Assembly (NCBI GenBank): GCA_037349105.1 | Contig: JAYJMM010000099.1 | Span: 744,001 to 808,000 of the forward strand | Direction of reading: 5' to 3' | From: Limnomonas spitsbergensis | Lineage: Eukaryota > Chlorophyta > Chlorophyceae > Chlamydomonadales | DNA: 64,000 nucleotides | Part shown: positions 12,301 through 26,175 of the stretch, one piece after another | Position numbering within the stretch: position 1 is the first letter of the stretch | Layout: each line of letters begins with the position of its first letter | Program-made: the position numbers and the translations under genes | The notes under the pieces: generated by a model | Databases searched by the model: none | Seen by the model: the letters and a program-made list of their open reading frames with translations, nothing else | What the model was told of the DNA's origin: nothing

Positions 12301-15300
12301 ACGCTTCTCTCCCGTCTGCGTCATCTAATAATCCAGCACGCTTCCCTCCCCTTGGTATCATCTAATAATCCAGCACGCTTTCCTCCCCTTGGTATCATCT
12401 AATAATCCAGCACGCTTCCCTCCCCTCGGTATCATCTAATAATCCAGCACGCTTCCCTCCCCTTGGTATCATCTAATAATCCAGCACGCTTCTCTCCCGT
12501 CTGCGTCATCTAATAATCCAGCACGCTTCCCTCCCCTTGGTATCATCTAATAATCCAGCACGCTTCCCTCCCCTTGGTATCATCTAATAATCCAGCACGC
12601 TTCCCTCCCCTCGGTATCATCTAATAATCCAGCACGCTTCCCTCCCCTTGGTATCATCTAATAATCCAGCACGCTTCCCTCCCCTTGGTATCATCTAATA
12701 ATCCAGCACGCTTTCCTCCCCTCGGTATCATCTAATAATCCAGCACGCTTCCCTCCCCTTGGTATCATCTAATAATCCAGCACGCTTTCCTCCCCTCGGT
12801 ATCATCTAATAATCCAGCACGCTTTCCTCCCCTCGGTATCATCTGATAATCCAGCACGCTTCCCTCCCCTTGGTATCATCTAATAATCCAGCACGCTTCT
12901 CTCCCGTCTGCGTCATCTAATAATCCAGCACGCTTCCCTCCCCTTGGTATCATCTAATAATCCAGCACGCTTCCCTCCCCTTGGTATCATCTAATAATCC
13001 AGCACGCTTCCCTCCCCTCGGTATCATCTAATAATCCAGCACGCTTCCCTCCCCTTGGTATCATCTAATAATCCAGCACGCTTTCCTCCCCTCGGTATCA
13101 TCTAATAATCCAGCACGCTTCTCTCCCGTCTGCGTCATCTAATAATCCAGCACGCTTCCCTCCCCTGGTATCATCTAATAATCCAGCACGCTTCTCTCCC
13201 GTCTGCGTCATCTAATAATCCAGCACGCTTCCCTCCCCTTGGTATCATCTAATAATCCAGCACGCTTTCCTCCCCTCGGTATCATCTAATAATCCAGCAC
13301 GCTTCCCTCCCCTTGGTATCATCTAATAATCCAGCATGCTTTCCTCCCCTCGGTATCATCTAATAATCCAGCACGCTTCTCTCCCGTCTGCGTCATCTAA
13401 TAATCCAGCACGCTTCCCTCCCCTTGGTATCATCTAATAATCCAGCACGCTTTCCTCCCCTTGGTATCATCTAATAATCCAGCACGCTTCCCTCCCCTCG
13501 GTATCATCTAATAATCCAGCACGCTTCCCTCCCCTTGGTATCATCTAATAATCCAGCACGCTTCTCTCCCGTCTGCGTCATCTAATAATCCAGCACGCTT
13601 CCCTCCCCTTGGTATCATCTAATAATCCAGCACGCTTCCCTCCCCTTGGTATCATCTAATAATCCAGCACGCTTCCCTCCCCTCGGTATCATCTAATAAT
13701 CCAGCACGCTTCCCTCCCCTTGGTATCATCTAATAATCCAGCACGCTTTCCTCCCCTTGGTATCATCTAATAATCCAGCACGCTTTCCTCCCCTCGGTAT
13801 CATCTAATAATCCAGCACGCTTCCCTCCCCTTGGTATCATCTAATAATCCAGCACGCTTTCCTCCCCTCGGTATCATCTAATAATCCAGCACGCTTTCCT
13901 CCCCTCGGTATCATCTGATAATCCAGCACGCTTCCCTCCCCTTGGTATCATCTAATAATCCAGCATGCTTCTCTCCCGTCTGCGTCATCTAATAATCCAG
14001 CACGCTTCCCTCCCCTTGGTAGCATCTAATAATCCAGCACGCTTCCCTCCCCTTGGTATCATCTAATAATCCAGCACGCTTCCCTCCCCTCGGTATCATC
14101 TAATAATCCAGCACGCTTCCCTCCCCTTGGTATCATCTAATAATCCAGCACGCTTTCCTCCCCTCGGTATCATCTAATAATCCAGCACGCTTCTCTCCCG
14201 TCTGCGTCATCTAATAATCCAGCACGCTTCCCTCCCCTGGTATCATCTAATAATCCAGCACGCTTCTCTCCCGTCTGCGTCATCTAATAATCCAGCACGC
14301 TTCCCTCCCCTTGGTATCATCTAATAATCCAGCACGCTTTCCTCCCCTCGGTATCATCTAATAATCCAGCACGCTTCCCTCCCCTTGGTATCATCTAATA
14401 ATCCAGCATGCTTTCCTCCCCTCGGTATCATCTAATAATCCAGCACGCTTCTCTCCCGTCTGCGTCATCTAATAATCCAGCACGCTTTCCTCCCCTTGGT
14501 ATCATCTAATAATCCAGCACGCTTTCCTCCCCTTGGTATCATCTAATAATCCAGCACGCTTCCCTCCCCTCGGTATCATCTAATAATCCAGCACGCTTCC
14601 CTCCCCTTGGTATCATCTAATAATCCAGCACGCTTTCCTCCCCTCGGTATCATCTAATAATCCAGCACGCTTCTCTCCCGTCTGCGTCATCTAATAATCC
14701 AGCACGCTTCCCTCCCCTGGTATCATCTAATAATCCAGCACGCTTCTCTCCCGTCTGCGTCATCTGATAATCCAGCACGCTTCCCTCCCCTTGGTATCAT
14801 CTAATAATCCAGCACGCTTCTCTCCCGTCTGCGTCATCTAATAATCCAGCACGCTTTCCTCCCCTCGGTATCATCTAATAATCCAGCACGCTTCCCTCCC
14901 CTTGGTATCATCTAATAATCCAGCACGCTTCCCTCCCTTTGGTATCATCTAATAATCCAGCACGCTTTCCTCCCCTCGGTATCATCTAATAATCCAGCAC
15001 GCTTTCCTCCCCTCGGTATCATCTGATAATCCAGCACGCTTCCCTCTCCTTGGTATCATCTAATAATCCAGCACGCTTCTCTCCCGTCTGCGTCATCTAA
15101 TAATCCAGCACGCTTTCCTCCCCTTGGTAGCATCTAATAATCCAGCACGCTTCCCTCCCCTTGGTATCATCTAATAATCCAGCACGCTTCCCTCCCCTCG
15201 GTATCATCTAATAATCCAGCACGCTTCCCTCCCCTTGGTATCATCTAATAATCCAGCACGCTTTCCTCCCCTCGGTATCATCTAATAATCCAGCACGCTT

Positions 15301-18300
15301 CTCTCCCGTCTGCGTCATCTAATAATCCAGCACGCTTCCCTCCCCTTGGTATCATCTAATAATCCAGCACGCTTCTCTCCCGTCTGCGTCATCTAATAAT
15401 CCAGCACGCTTCCCTCCCCTTGGTATCATCTAATAATCCAGCACGCTTTCCTCCCCTCGGTATCATCTAATAATCCAGCACGCTTCCCTCCCCTTGGTAT
15501 CATCTAATAATCCAGCATGCTTTCCTCCCCTCGGTATCATCTAATAATCCAGCACGCTTCTCTCCCGTCTGCGTCATCTAATAATCCAGCACGCTTCCCT
15601 CCCCTTGGTATCATCTAATAATCCAGCACGCTTTCCTCCCCTTGGTATCATCTAATAATCCAGCACGCTTCCCTCCCCTCGGTATCATCTAATAATCCAG
15701 CACGCTTTCCTCCCCTCGGTATCATCTAATAATCCAGCACGCTTCCCTCCCCTCGGTATCATCTAATAATCCAGCACGCTTCCCTCCCCTTGGTATCATC
15801 TAATAATCCAGCACGCTTCTCTCCCGTCTGCGTCATCTAATAATCCAGCACACTTCCCCCCCCTTGGTATCATCTAATAATCCAGCACGCTTCCCTCCCC
15901 TTGGTATCATCTAATAATCCAGCACGCTTCCCTCCCCTCGGTATCATCTAATAATCCAGCACGCTTCCCTCCCCTTGGTATCATCTAATAATCCAGCACG
16001 CTTTCCTCCCCTTGGTATCATCTAATAATCCAGCACGCTTCCCTCCCCTTGGTATCATCTAATAATCCAACACGCTTTCCTCCCCTCGGTATCATCTAAT
16101 AATCCAGCACGCTTCCCTCCCCTTGGTATCATCTAATAATCCAGCACGCTTTCCTCCCCTCGGTATCATCTAATAATCCAGCACGCTTCTCTCCCGTCTG
16201 CGTCATCTAATAATCCAGCACGCTTCCCTCCCCTTGGTATCATCTAATAATCCAGCACGCGTCTCTCCCGTCAGCGTCATCTAATAATCCAGCACGCTTC
16301 CCTCCCCTTGGTATCATCTAATAATCCAGCACGCTTTCCTCCCATCGGTATCATCTAATAATCCAGCACGCTTCCCTCCCCTTGGTATCATCTAATAATC
16401 CAGCACGCTTTCCTCCCCTCGGTATCATCTAATAATCCAGCACGCTTCTCTCCTGTCTGCGTCATCTAATAATCCAGCACGCTTTCCTCCCCTCGGTATC
16501 ATCTAATAATCCAGCACGCTTTCCTCCCCTTGGTATCATCTAATAATCCAGCACGCTTCCCTCCCCTCGGTATCATCTAATAATCCAGCACGCTTTCCTC
16601 CCCTCGGTATCATCTAATAATCCAGCACGCTTCCCTCCCCTTGGTATCATCTAATAATCCAGCACACTTTCCTCCCCTCGGTATCATCTAATAATCCAGC
16701 ACGCTTTCCTCCCCTTGGTATCATCTAATAATCCAGCACGCTTCTCTCCCGTCTGCGTCATCTAATAATCCAGCACGCTTCCCTCCCCTTGGTATCATCT
16801 AATAATCCAGCACGCTTCCCTCCCCTTGGTATCATCTAATAATCCAGCACGCTTCTCTCCCGTCTGCGTCATCTAATTATCCAGCACGCTTCCCTCCCCT
16901 TGGTATCATCTAATAATCCAGCACGCTTTCCTCCCCTTGGTATCATCTAACAATCCAGCACGCTTTCCTCCCCTCGGTATCATCTAATAATCCAGCACGC
17001 TTCCCTCCCCTTGGTATCATCTAATAATCCAGCACGCTTCCCTCCCTTTGGTATCATCTAATAATCCAGCACGCTTTCCTCCCCTCGGTATCATCTAATA
17101 ATCCAGCACGCTTTCCTCCCCTCGGTATCATCTGATAATCCAGCACGCTTCCCTCCCCTTGGTATCATCTAATAATCCAGCACGCTTCTCTCCCGTCTGC
17201 GTCATCTAATAATCCAGCACGCTTTCCTCCCCTTGGTATCATCTAATAATCCAGCACGCTTCCCTCCCCTTGGTATTATCTAATAATCCAGCACGCTTCC
17301 CTCCCCTCGGTATCATCTAATAATCCAGCACGCTTCCCTCCCCTTGGTATCATCTAATAATCCAGCACGCTTTCCTCCCCTCGGTATCATCTAATAATCC
17401 AGCACGCTTTCCTCCCCTCGGTATCATCTGATAATCCAGCACGCTTTCCTCCCCTTGGTATCATCTAATAATCCAGCACGCTTTCCTCCCCTCGGTATCA
17501 CCTAATAATCCAGCACGCTTCCCTCCCTTTGGTATCATCTAATAATCCAGCACGCTTTCCTCCCCTCGGTATCATCTAATAATCCAGCACGCTTTCCTCC
17601 CCTTGGTATCATCTAATAAACCAGCACGCTTTCCTCCCCTCGGTATCATCTAATAATCCAGCATGCTTCCCTCCCCTTGGTATCATCTAATAATCCAGCA
17701 CGCTTCCCTCCCCTTGGTATCATCTAATAATCCAGCACGCTTCCCTCCCCTTGGTATCATCTAATAATCCAGCACGCTTTCCTCCCCTTGGTATCATCTA
17801 ATAATCCAGCACGCTTCCCTCCCCTTGGTATCATCTAATAATCCAGCACGCTTCCCTCCCCTTCGTATCATCTAATAATCCAGCACGCTTCTCTCCCGTC
17901 TGCGTCATCTAATAATCCAGCACGCTTCCCTCCCCTCGGTATCATCTAATAATCCAGCACGCTTTCCTCCCCTTGGTATCATCTAATAATCCAGCACGCT
18001 TCCCTCCCCTTGGTATCATCTAATAATCCAGCACGCTTCCCTCCCCTTGGTATCATCTAATAATCCAGCACGCTTCCCTCCCCTTGGTATCATCTAATAA
18101 TCCAGCACGCTTCCCTCCCCTTGGTATCATCTAATAATCCAGCACGCTTCCCTCCCCTTGGTATCATCTAATAATCCAGCACGCTTCCCTCCCCTTGGTA
18201 TCATCTAATAATCCAGCACGCTTTCCTCCCCTCGGTATCATCTAATAATCCAGCACGCTTTCCTCCCCTTGGTATCATCTAATAATCCAGCACGCTTCCC

Positions 18301-21300
18301 TCCCCTTGGTATCATCTAATAATCCAGCACGCTTTCCTCCCGTCTGCGTCATCTAATAATCCAGCACGCTTCCCTCCCCTTGGTATCATCTAATAATCCA
18401 GCACGCTTCTCTCCCGTCTGCGTCATCTAATAATCCAGCACGCTTCCCTCCCCTTGGTATCATCTAATAATCCAGCACGCTTTCCTCCCCTCGGTATCAT
18501 CTAATAATCCAGCACGCTTTCCTCCCCTCGGTATCATCTAATAATCCAGCACGCTTTCCTCCCTTTGGTATCATCTAATAATCCAACACACTTTCCTCCC
18601 CTCGGTATCATCTAATAATCCAGCACGCTTTCCTCCCCTCGGTATCATCTAATAATCCAGCACGCTTCCCTCCCCTCGGTATCATCTAATAATCCAGCAC
18701 GCTTCCCTCCCCTTGGTATCATCTAATAATCCAGCACGCTTCTCTCCCGTCTGCGTCATCTAATAATCCAGCACGCTTCCCTCCCCTTGGTATCATCTAA
18801 TAATCCAGCACGCTTTCCTCCCCTTGGTATCATCTAATAATCCAGCACGCTTCCCTCCCCTCGGTATCATCTAATAATCCAGCACGCTTTCCTCCCCTCG
18901 GTATCATCTAATAATCCAGCACGCTTCCCTCCCCTCGGTATCATCTAATAATCCAGCACGCTTCCCTCCCCTTGGTATCATCTAATAATCCAGCACGCTT
19001 CTCTCCCGTCTGCGTCATCTAATAATCCAGCACACTTCCCCCCCCTTGGTATCATCTAATAATCCAGCACGCTTCCCTCCCCTTGGTATCATCTAATAAT
19101 CCAGCACGCTTCCCTCCCCTCGGTATCATCTAATAATCCAGCACGCTTCCCTCCCCTTGGTATCATCTAATAATCCAGCACGCTTTCCTCCCCTTGGTAT
19201 CATCTAATAATCCAGCACGCTTCCCTCCCCTTGGTATCATCTAATAATCCAGCACGCTTTCCTCCCCTCGGTATCATCTAATAATCCAGCACGCTTCCCT
19301 CCCCTTGGTATCATCTAATAATCCAGCACGCTTTCCTCCCCTCGGTATCATCTAATAATCCAGCACGCTTCTCTCCCGTCTGCGTCATCTTATAATCCAG
19401 CACGCTTCCCTCCCCTTGGTATCATCTAATAATCCAGCACGCGTCTCTCCCGTCAGCGTCATCTAATAATCCAGCACGCTTCCCTCCCCTTGGTATCATC
19501 TAATAATCCAGCACGCTTTCCTCCCATCGGTATCATCTAATAATCCAGCACGCTTCCCTCCCCTTGGTATCATCTAATAATCCAGCACGCTTTCCTCCCC
19601 TCGGTATCATCTAATAATCCAGCACGCTTCTCTCCCGTCTGCGTCATCTAATAATCCAGCACGCTTTCCTCCCCTCGGTATCATCTAATAATCCAGCACG
19701 CTTTCCTCCCCTTGGTATCATCTAATAATCCAGCACGCTTCCCTCCCCTCGGTATCATCTAATAATCCAGCACGCTTTCCTCCCCTCGGTATCATCTAAT
19801 AATCCAGCACGCTTCCCTCCCCTTGGTATCATCTAATAATCCAGCACACTTTCCTCCCCTCGGTATCATCTAATAATCCAGCACGCTTTCCTCCCCTTGG
19901 TATCATCTAATAATCCAGCACGCTTCTCTCCCGTCTGCGTCATCTAATAATCCAGCACGCTTCCCTCCCCTTGGTATCATCTAATAATCCAGCACGCTTC
20001 CCTCCCCTTGGTATCATCTAATAATCCAGCACGCTTCCCTCCCCTCGGTATCATCTAATTATCCAGCACGCTTCCCTCCCCTTGGTATCATCTAATAATC
20101 CAGCACGCTTTCCTCCCCTTGGTATCATCTAATAATCCAGCACGCTTTCCTCCCCTCGGTATCATCTAATAATCCAGCACGCTTCCCTCCCCTTGGTATC
20201 ATCTAATAATCCAGCACGCTTCCCTCCCTTTGGTATCATCTAATAATCCAGCACGCTTTCCTCCCCTCGGTATCATCTAATAATCCAGCACGCTTTCCTC
20301 CACTCGGTATCATCTGATAATCCAGCACGCTTCCCTCCCCTTGGTATCATCTAATAATCCAGCACGCTTCTCTCCCGTCTGCGTCATCTAATAATCCAGC
20401 ACGCTTCCCTCCCCTTGGTATCATCTAATAATCCAGCACGCTTCCCTCCCCTTGGTATTATCTAATAATCCAGCACGCTTCCCTCCCCTCGGTATCATCT
20501 AATAATCCAGCACGCTTCCCTCCCCTTGGTATCATCTAATAATCCAGCACGCTTTCCTCCCCTCGGTATCATCTAATAATCCAGCACGCTTTCCTCCCCT
20601 CGGTATCATCTGATAATCCAGCACGCTTTCCTCCCCTTGGTATCATCTAATAATCCAGCACGCTTTCCTCCCCTCGGTATCACCTAATAATCCAGCACGC
20701 TTTCCTCCCTTTGGTATCATCTAATAATCCAGCACGCTTTCCTCCCCTCGGTATCATCTAATAATCCAGCACGCTTTCCTCCCCTTGGTATCATCTAATA
20801 AACCAGCACGCTTTCCTCCCCTCGGTATCATCTAATAATCCAGCATGCTTCCCTCCCCTTGGTATCATCTAATAATCCAGCACGCTTCCCTCCCCTTGGT
20901 ATCATCTAATAATCCAGCACGCTTCCCTCCCCTTGGTATCATCTAATAATCCAGCACGCTTTCCTCCCCTTGGTATCATCTAATAATCCAGCACGCTTCC
21001 CTCCCCTTGGTATCATCTAATAATCCAGCACGCTTCCCTCCCCTTCGTATTATCTAATAATCCAGCACGCTTCTCTCCCGTCTGCGTCATCTAATAATCC
21101 AGCACGCTTCCCTCCCCTCGGTATCATCTAATAATCCAGCACGCTTTCCTCCCCTTAGTATCATCTAATAATCCAGCACGCTTCCCTCCCCTTGGTATCA
21201 TCTAATAATCCAGCACGCTTCCCTCCCCTTGGTATCATCTAATAATCCAGCACGCTTCTCTCCCCTTGGTATCATCTAATAATCCAGCACGCTTCCCTCC

Positions 21301-23598
21301 CCTTGGTATCATCTAATAATCCAGCACGCTTCCCTCCCCTTGGTATCATCTAATAATCCAGCACGCTTCCCTCCCCTTGGTATCATCTAATAATCCAGCA
21401 CGCTTTCCTCCCCTCGGTATCATCTAATAATCCAGCACGCTTTCCTCCCCTTGGTATCATCTAATAATCCAGCACGCTTCCCTCCCCTTGGTATCATCTA
21501 ATAATCCAGCACGCTTCCCTCCCGTCTGCGTCATCTAATAATCCAGCACGCTTCCCTCCCCTTGGTATCATCTAATAATCCAGCACGCTTCTCTCCCGTC
21601 TGCGTCATCTAATAATCCAGCACGCTTCCCTCCCCTTGGTATCATCTAATAATCCAGCACGCTTTCCTCCCCTCGGTATCATCTAATAATCCAGCACGCT
21701 TTCCTCCCCTCGGTATCATCTAATAATCCAGCACGCTTTCCTCCCTTTGGTATCATCTAATAATCCAACACACTTTCCTCCCCTCGGTATCATCTAATAA
21801 TCCAGCACGCTTTCCTCCCCTCGGTATCATCTAATAATCCAGCACGCTTCCCTCCCCTCGGTATCATCTAATAATCCAGCACGCTTCCCTCCCCTTGGTA
21901 TCATCTAATAATCCAGCACGCTTCCCTCCCGTCTGCGTCATCTAATAATCCAGCACGCTTCCCTCCCCTTGGTATCATCTAATAATCCAGCACGCTTCCC
22001 TCCCCTTGGTATCATCTAATAATCCAGCACGCTTCCCTCCCCTCGGTATCATCTAATAATCCAGCACGCTTCCCTCCCCTTGGTATCATCTAATAATCCA
22101 GCACGCTTTCCTCCCCTTGGTATCATCTAATAATCCAGCACGCTTTCCTCCCCTCGGTATCATCTAATAATCCAGCACGCTTCCCTCCCCTTGGAATCAT
22201 CTAATAATCCAGCACGCTTCCCTCCCTTTGGTATCATCTAATAATCCAGCACGCTTTCCTCCCCTCGGTATCATCTAATAATCCAGCACGCTTTCCTCCC
22301 CTCGGTATCATCTGATAATCCAGCACGCTTCCCTCCCCTTGGTATCATCTAATAATCCAGCACGCTTCTCTCCCGTTTGCGTCATCTAATAATCCAGCAC
22401 GCTTTCCTCCCCTTGGTAGCATCTAATAATCCAGCACGCTTCCCTCCCCTTGGTATCATCTAATAATCCAGCACGCTTCCCTCCCCTCGGTATCATCTAA
22501 TAATCCAGCACGCTTCCCTCCCCTTGGTATCATCTAATAATCCAGCACGCTTTCCTCCCCTCGGTATCATCTAATAATCCAGCACGCTTTCCTCCCCTCG
22601 GTATCATCTAATAATCCAGCACGCTTTCCTCCCCTTGGTATCATCTAATAATCCAGCACGCTTTCCTCCCCTCGGTATCATCTAATAATCCAGCACGCTT
22701 TCCTCCCCTTGGTATCATCTAATAATCCAGCACGCTTCCCTCCCCTCGGTATCATCTAATAATCCAGCACGCTTCCCTCCCCTTGGTATCATCTAATAAT
22801 CCAGCACGCTTTCCTCCCCTTGGTATCATCTAATAATCCAGCACGCTTCCCTCCCCTTGGTATCATCTAATAATCCAGCACGCTTCCCTCCCCTTGGTAT
22901 CATCTAATAATCCAGCACGCTTCTCTCTAGTCTGCGTCATCTAATAATCCAGCACGCTTCCCTCCCCTCGGTATCATATAATAATCCAGCACGCTTTCCT
23001 CCCCTTAGTATCATCTAATAATCCAGCACGCTTCCCTCCCCTTGGTATCATCTAATAATCCAGCACGCTTCCCTCCCCTTGGTATCATCTAATAATCCAG
23101 CACGCTTTCCTCCCCTTGGTATCATCTAATAATCCAGCACGCTTCCCTCCTCTTGGTATCATCTTATAATCCAGCACGCTTCCCTCCCCTTGGTATCATC
23201 TAATAATCCAGCACGCTTTCCTCCCCTCGGTATCATCTAATAATCCAGCACGCTTTCCTCCCCTTGGTATCATCTAATAATCCAGCACGCTTTCCTCCCC
23301 TTGGTATCATCTAATAATCCAGCACGCTTCTCTCCCGTCTGCGTCATCTAATAATCCAGCACGCTTCCCTCCCCTTGGTATCATCTAATAATCCAGCACG
23401 CTTCTCTCCCGTCTGCGTCATCTAATAATCCAGCACGCTTCCCTCCCCTTGGTATCATCTAATAATCCAGCACGCTTTCCTCCCCTCGGTATCATCCAAT
23501 AATCCAGCACGCTTTCCTCCCCTCGGTATCATCTAATAATCCAGCACGCTTCCCTCCCCTTGGTATCATCTAATAATCCAGCACGCTTCCCTCCCTTC
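9361..23598. repeat. 37-bp satellite array, block 2 (about 385 units)
   Basis: The same 37-bp unit and the same two unit types as block 1, continuous for 14.2 kb. A 36-bp variant lacking one T (CCTCCCCTGGTATC) occurs at 10209, 11281, 13167, 14239 and 14719. The spacings 10209-11281 and 13167-14239 are both 1072 bp, that is 29 units minus one base. A CCTTGGTAGCATC variant recurs at 9991 and 14021, 4030 bp apart, as expected for 109 units carrying three one-base deletions. The array decays over the last unit (CCTCCCTTCCGTAGG) near 23598. No gene is embedded in it. Confidence 0.98.
15660..22020. repeat. 3182-bp tandem segmental duplication inside the satellite (86 units per copy)
   Basis: Rare variants recur exactly 3182 bp apart (86 x 37): CACTTCCCCCCC at 15851 and 19033; GTCTCTCCCGTCAGCG at 16261 and 19443; TTCGTAT at 17862 and 21044; CCAACACAC at 18583 and 21765. 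The copies abut near 18840. Edges are approximate because the units are so alike. Confidence 0.85.
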
Positions 23599-23847
23599 CG
23601 TAGGTTTGTGGGGGGTCGTGGCGTCTGCAGACAATGAAGTGACCGTCCGCAAGTAAGTTTTAACAGGTGTTGGTGGTTGGTCGGTATCACTGAGTTACGC
23701 AGCTAAAAGCCAGCTGTTATTCAGCTACAATTTAGGTAGATTACAACATGTGCAGTAGTACAATTCCATAAGTGAGTTATGATTGTCGAACTGTATACTG
23801 GTATATTTTAGCGCAACTCAGCATTCATTTAGCTACATCCCATCGCA

Positions 23848-24066
23848 GGGTAACGGCCATGACGGCAGCCAGCATGCAGGTTCTGAATGTCGATCTGATC
23901 CCCTCACACTTATTGCATCACCCTTGTGGCATCACCCTTGTCTCCTCTTCCTTGTTGCTTGCACAGGGTGACGACCATGACGGCAGCCAGCGGGAAGGCG
24001 CTGAACGTCAAGTCTGTCCTGAGTGCAGCGCTCAACCCTTGTATCACCATTGCGACACTCATCAAG
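23848..24066 (+). repeat. Duplicated acceptor/exon start of the first placed kinase-gene exon
   Basis: The segment GCAGGGTAACGGCCATGACG, running on into GGCAGCCAGC, at about 23846-23880 is a decayed copy of GGTGACGACCATGACGGCAG at 23967-23986. Each copy has its own pyrimidine stretch and AG. It belongs to the class of splice-junction copies seen throughout this gene. Confidence 0.6.
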
Positions 24067-26125
24067 TAGGGAACATGGGAATCAATGAAGGGGTGCCTGA
24101 GGAAAGCAATGAGGAGGGGCTGCGAAAATCAATAAGGTGCAGACTTGAGAAATCAATTGATTGAGCCAGTCCTTGGTGGTGCTCCTGGAAATGCATGGCG
24201 TGGTGGCTGAGGAAATCAAGGAGGTGGTGGCTGGGGAAATGAATTATTTGCAGATTGGAGGAATCAATTGATCGAGCCCGTCCTTGGTGGTGCTCGTGAA
24301 AATGAATGGCGTGGTGGCTGAGGAAATCAATGGGGTGGTGGCTGCGGAAATCAATGAGGTGCAGAACAAGGAGATTATTGAGTTGCAGACCGAGGACAGC
24401 AATTGCTTGAACCTAGTTTTTGTAGGAATCGGAAGGTTTCACCCTGTTGTCCTTATCGCTTCCACTTTTCACACTCCACACCTCGCACTTCCAGCCCTCG
24501 AACCCTTTCACCTTCCACCCTTTCATCCCTCACTGTCCTGCTAAATGTACACTCAGCCCCCCTCCCCCCCCCCTCTGCACCCGTATTGGACGTGTCCTCC
24601 TTCTGGCAAGCACCCCTCTTGATACTTATGTATTCACTCTTGTACACTCTTGTCCACCCTTGCAGACAGGACCCCTTCAACTGGACTTCCTTAAACGACA
24701 CCTTTTACCGCGTGGCCTACGACGTGTTTCAGCAGTCAGAGGCAATCTTCAACGTGCAGCTTGTTCCGAACGGCATCGTTATGAGCGTCATACCCATAGC
24801 AGGTGGGTGCATTGTCAATATGTGCTTGTTTGTTGAAATCTGTGAGAAGTTGATGGATTGTGAATTTGTGATCCTCTCTTGCTTCCTGTATCAAGCTTGT
24901 GGAGTGATCGTTTCTTAATTCCTATAACAAGTCTGTGAACTGGAATTTGTGATCATCTATTGATGCCTGAAATAAGTCTGTGAAAGTTGAATTTATGATC
25001 ATCTATTGATTCCTGTAACTACTGTTACAAGATTGTGGATTTTGAATTTCGGACCGCCTCTTGATTCCTGTGACAAGTTTGTGGATTTTGAATTTCGGAC
25101 CGCCTCTTGATTCCTGTGACAAGATTGTGGATTTTGAATTTCGGACCGCCTCTTGATTCCTGTGACAAGTTTGTGGATTTTGAATTTGTGTTTTCTCGTG
25201 ATTCCTTTAACAGTTTGTAGATTGTCAATGTGTGCTTGTTTGTTGATACCCGTGAGAAGTGTGAATTTTGAATTTGTGATACGGGAGTCTCTTGATCTTT
25301 TTTTGACCGTTGGTTGATTTCCATGTCATGATATCAAATTGGTGGGGTTTCATCATCTATTGAGACCACACACCCTCTCAGCGTCTGTCGAAGCTGTAGA
25401 GGGGGGGTGGATGGTTATCATTATTTCCAATGTGCAGCTGGTCCCAACGCCCTGGTGAAGAGCCTCGTACCCATATCCAGTCCATGCATTGTTTGATTGT
25501 CAGCTAGTAGCTGTAACACGTTTTTGTATGATGTGATCGTTGTTTGATTCCGATATCATTGTATCAGGTTTGTGGGTTTTGATCATCTATTGAGATCCCA
25601 CACCCTCGCAGCTCCCGTCGCAGCTGTGCATCAGCTGTGCAGTGGGTGGATGGATATAATAATTCCCAATGAACAGCTGGTCCCCAATGCCACTATGATG
25701 CATGAGCCTCATACCTAAAGCAGTTCTTAGCGTTTGTTTTTGTTTGCAGGGGGGTATCCAGGTTACCTCCATTATGGCGCCCTGTTCATACTGATAGCAC
25801 CCAAATAAATAAAAGATCACGGCTAGCTGCTGTTTCAGGAGTGTGTTTGGTGTGTCAAGGAAGACAGCCGCAGTTTCAGATATGTGGGTTGCAGTATGTG
25901 GATTGCCTGCAACTCACCCACTGGGGTTGCATGCGCTCTCTGATGAAGCTTACTGGTGGGCCCAAGAACCCGGGGGGTATGCGGGACCTTGTACCATAAA
26001 TTTGCTCTTCCTTCCCTCATAGCTTATGTTGTTTGGGGTTGAGGGATCCCTGAATTTACTGATGATTGATTGTCGACGCCAGTTTACATTCAGAAATTAA
26101 GAGTTTTTGTCGACAGTGTGCACTG

Positions 26126-26175
<50 letters not shown>

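Noticed and set aside
1..23598. CRISPR-like array of short regular repeats
   Set aside because: Units are contiguous 37-mers with no unique spacers, in a eukaryotic context without cas genes. This is satellite DNA.
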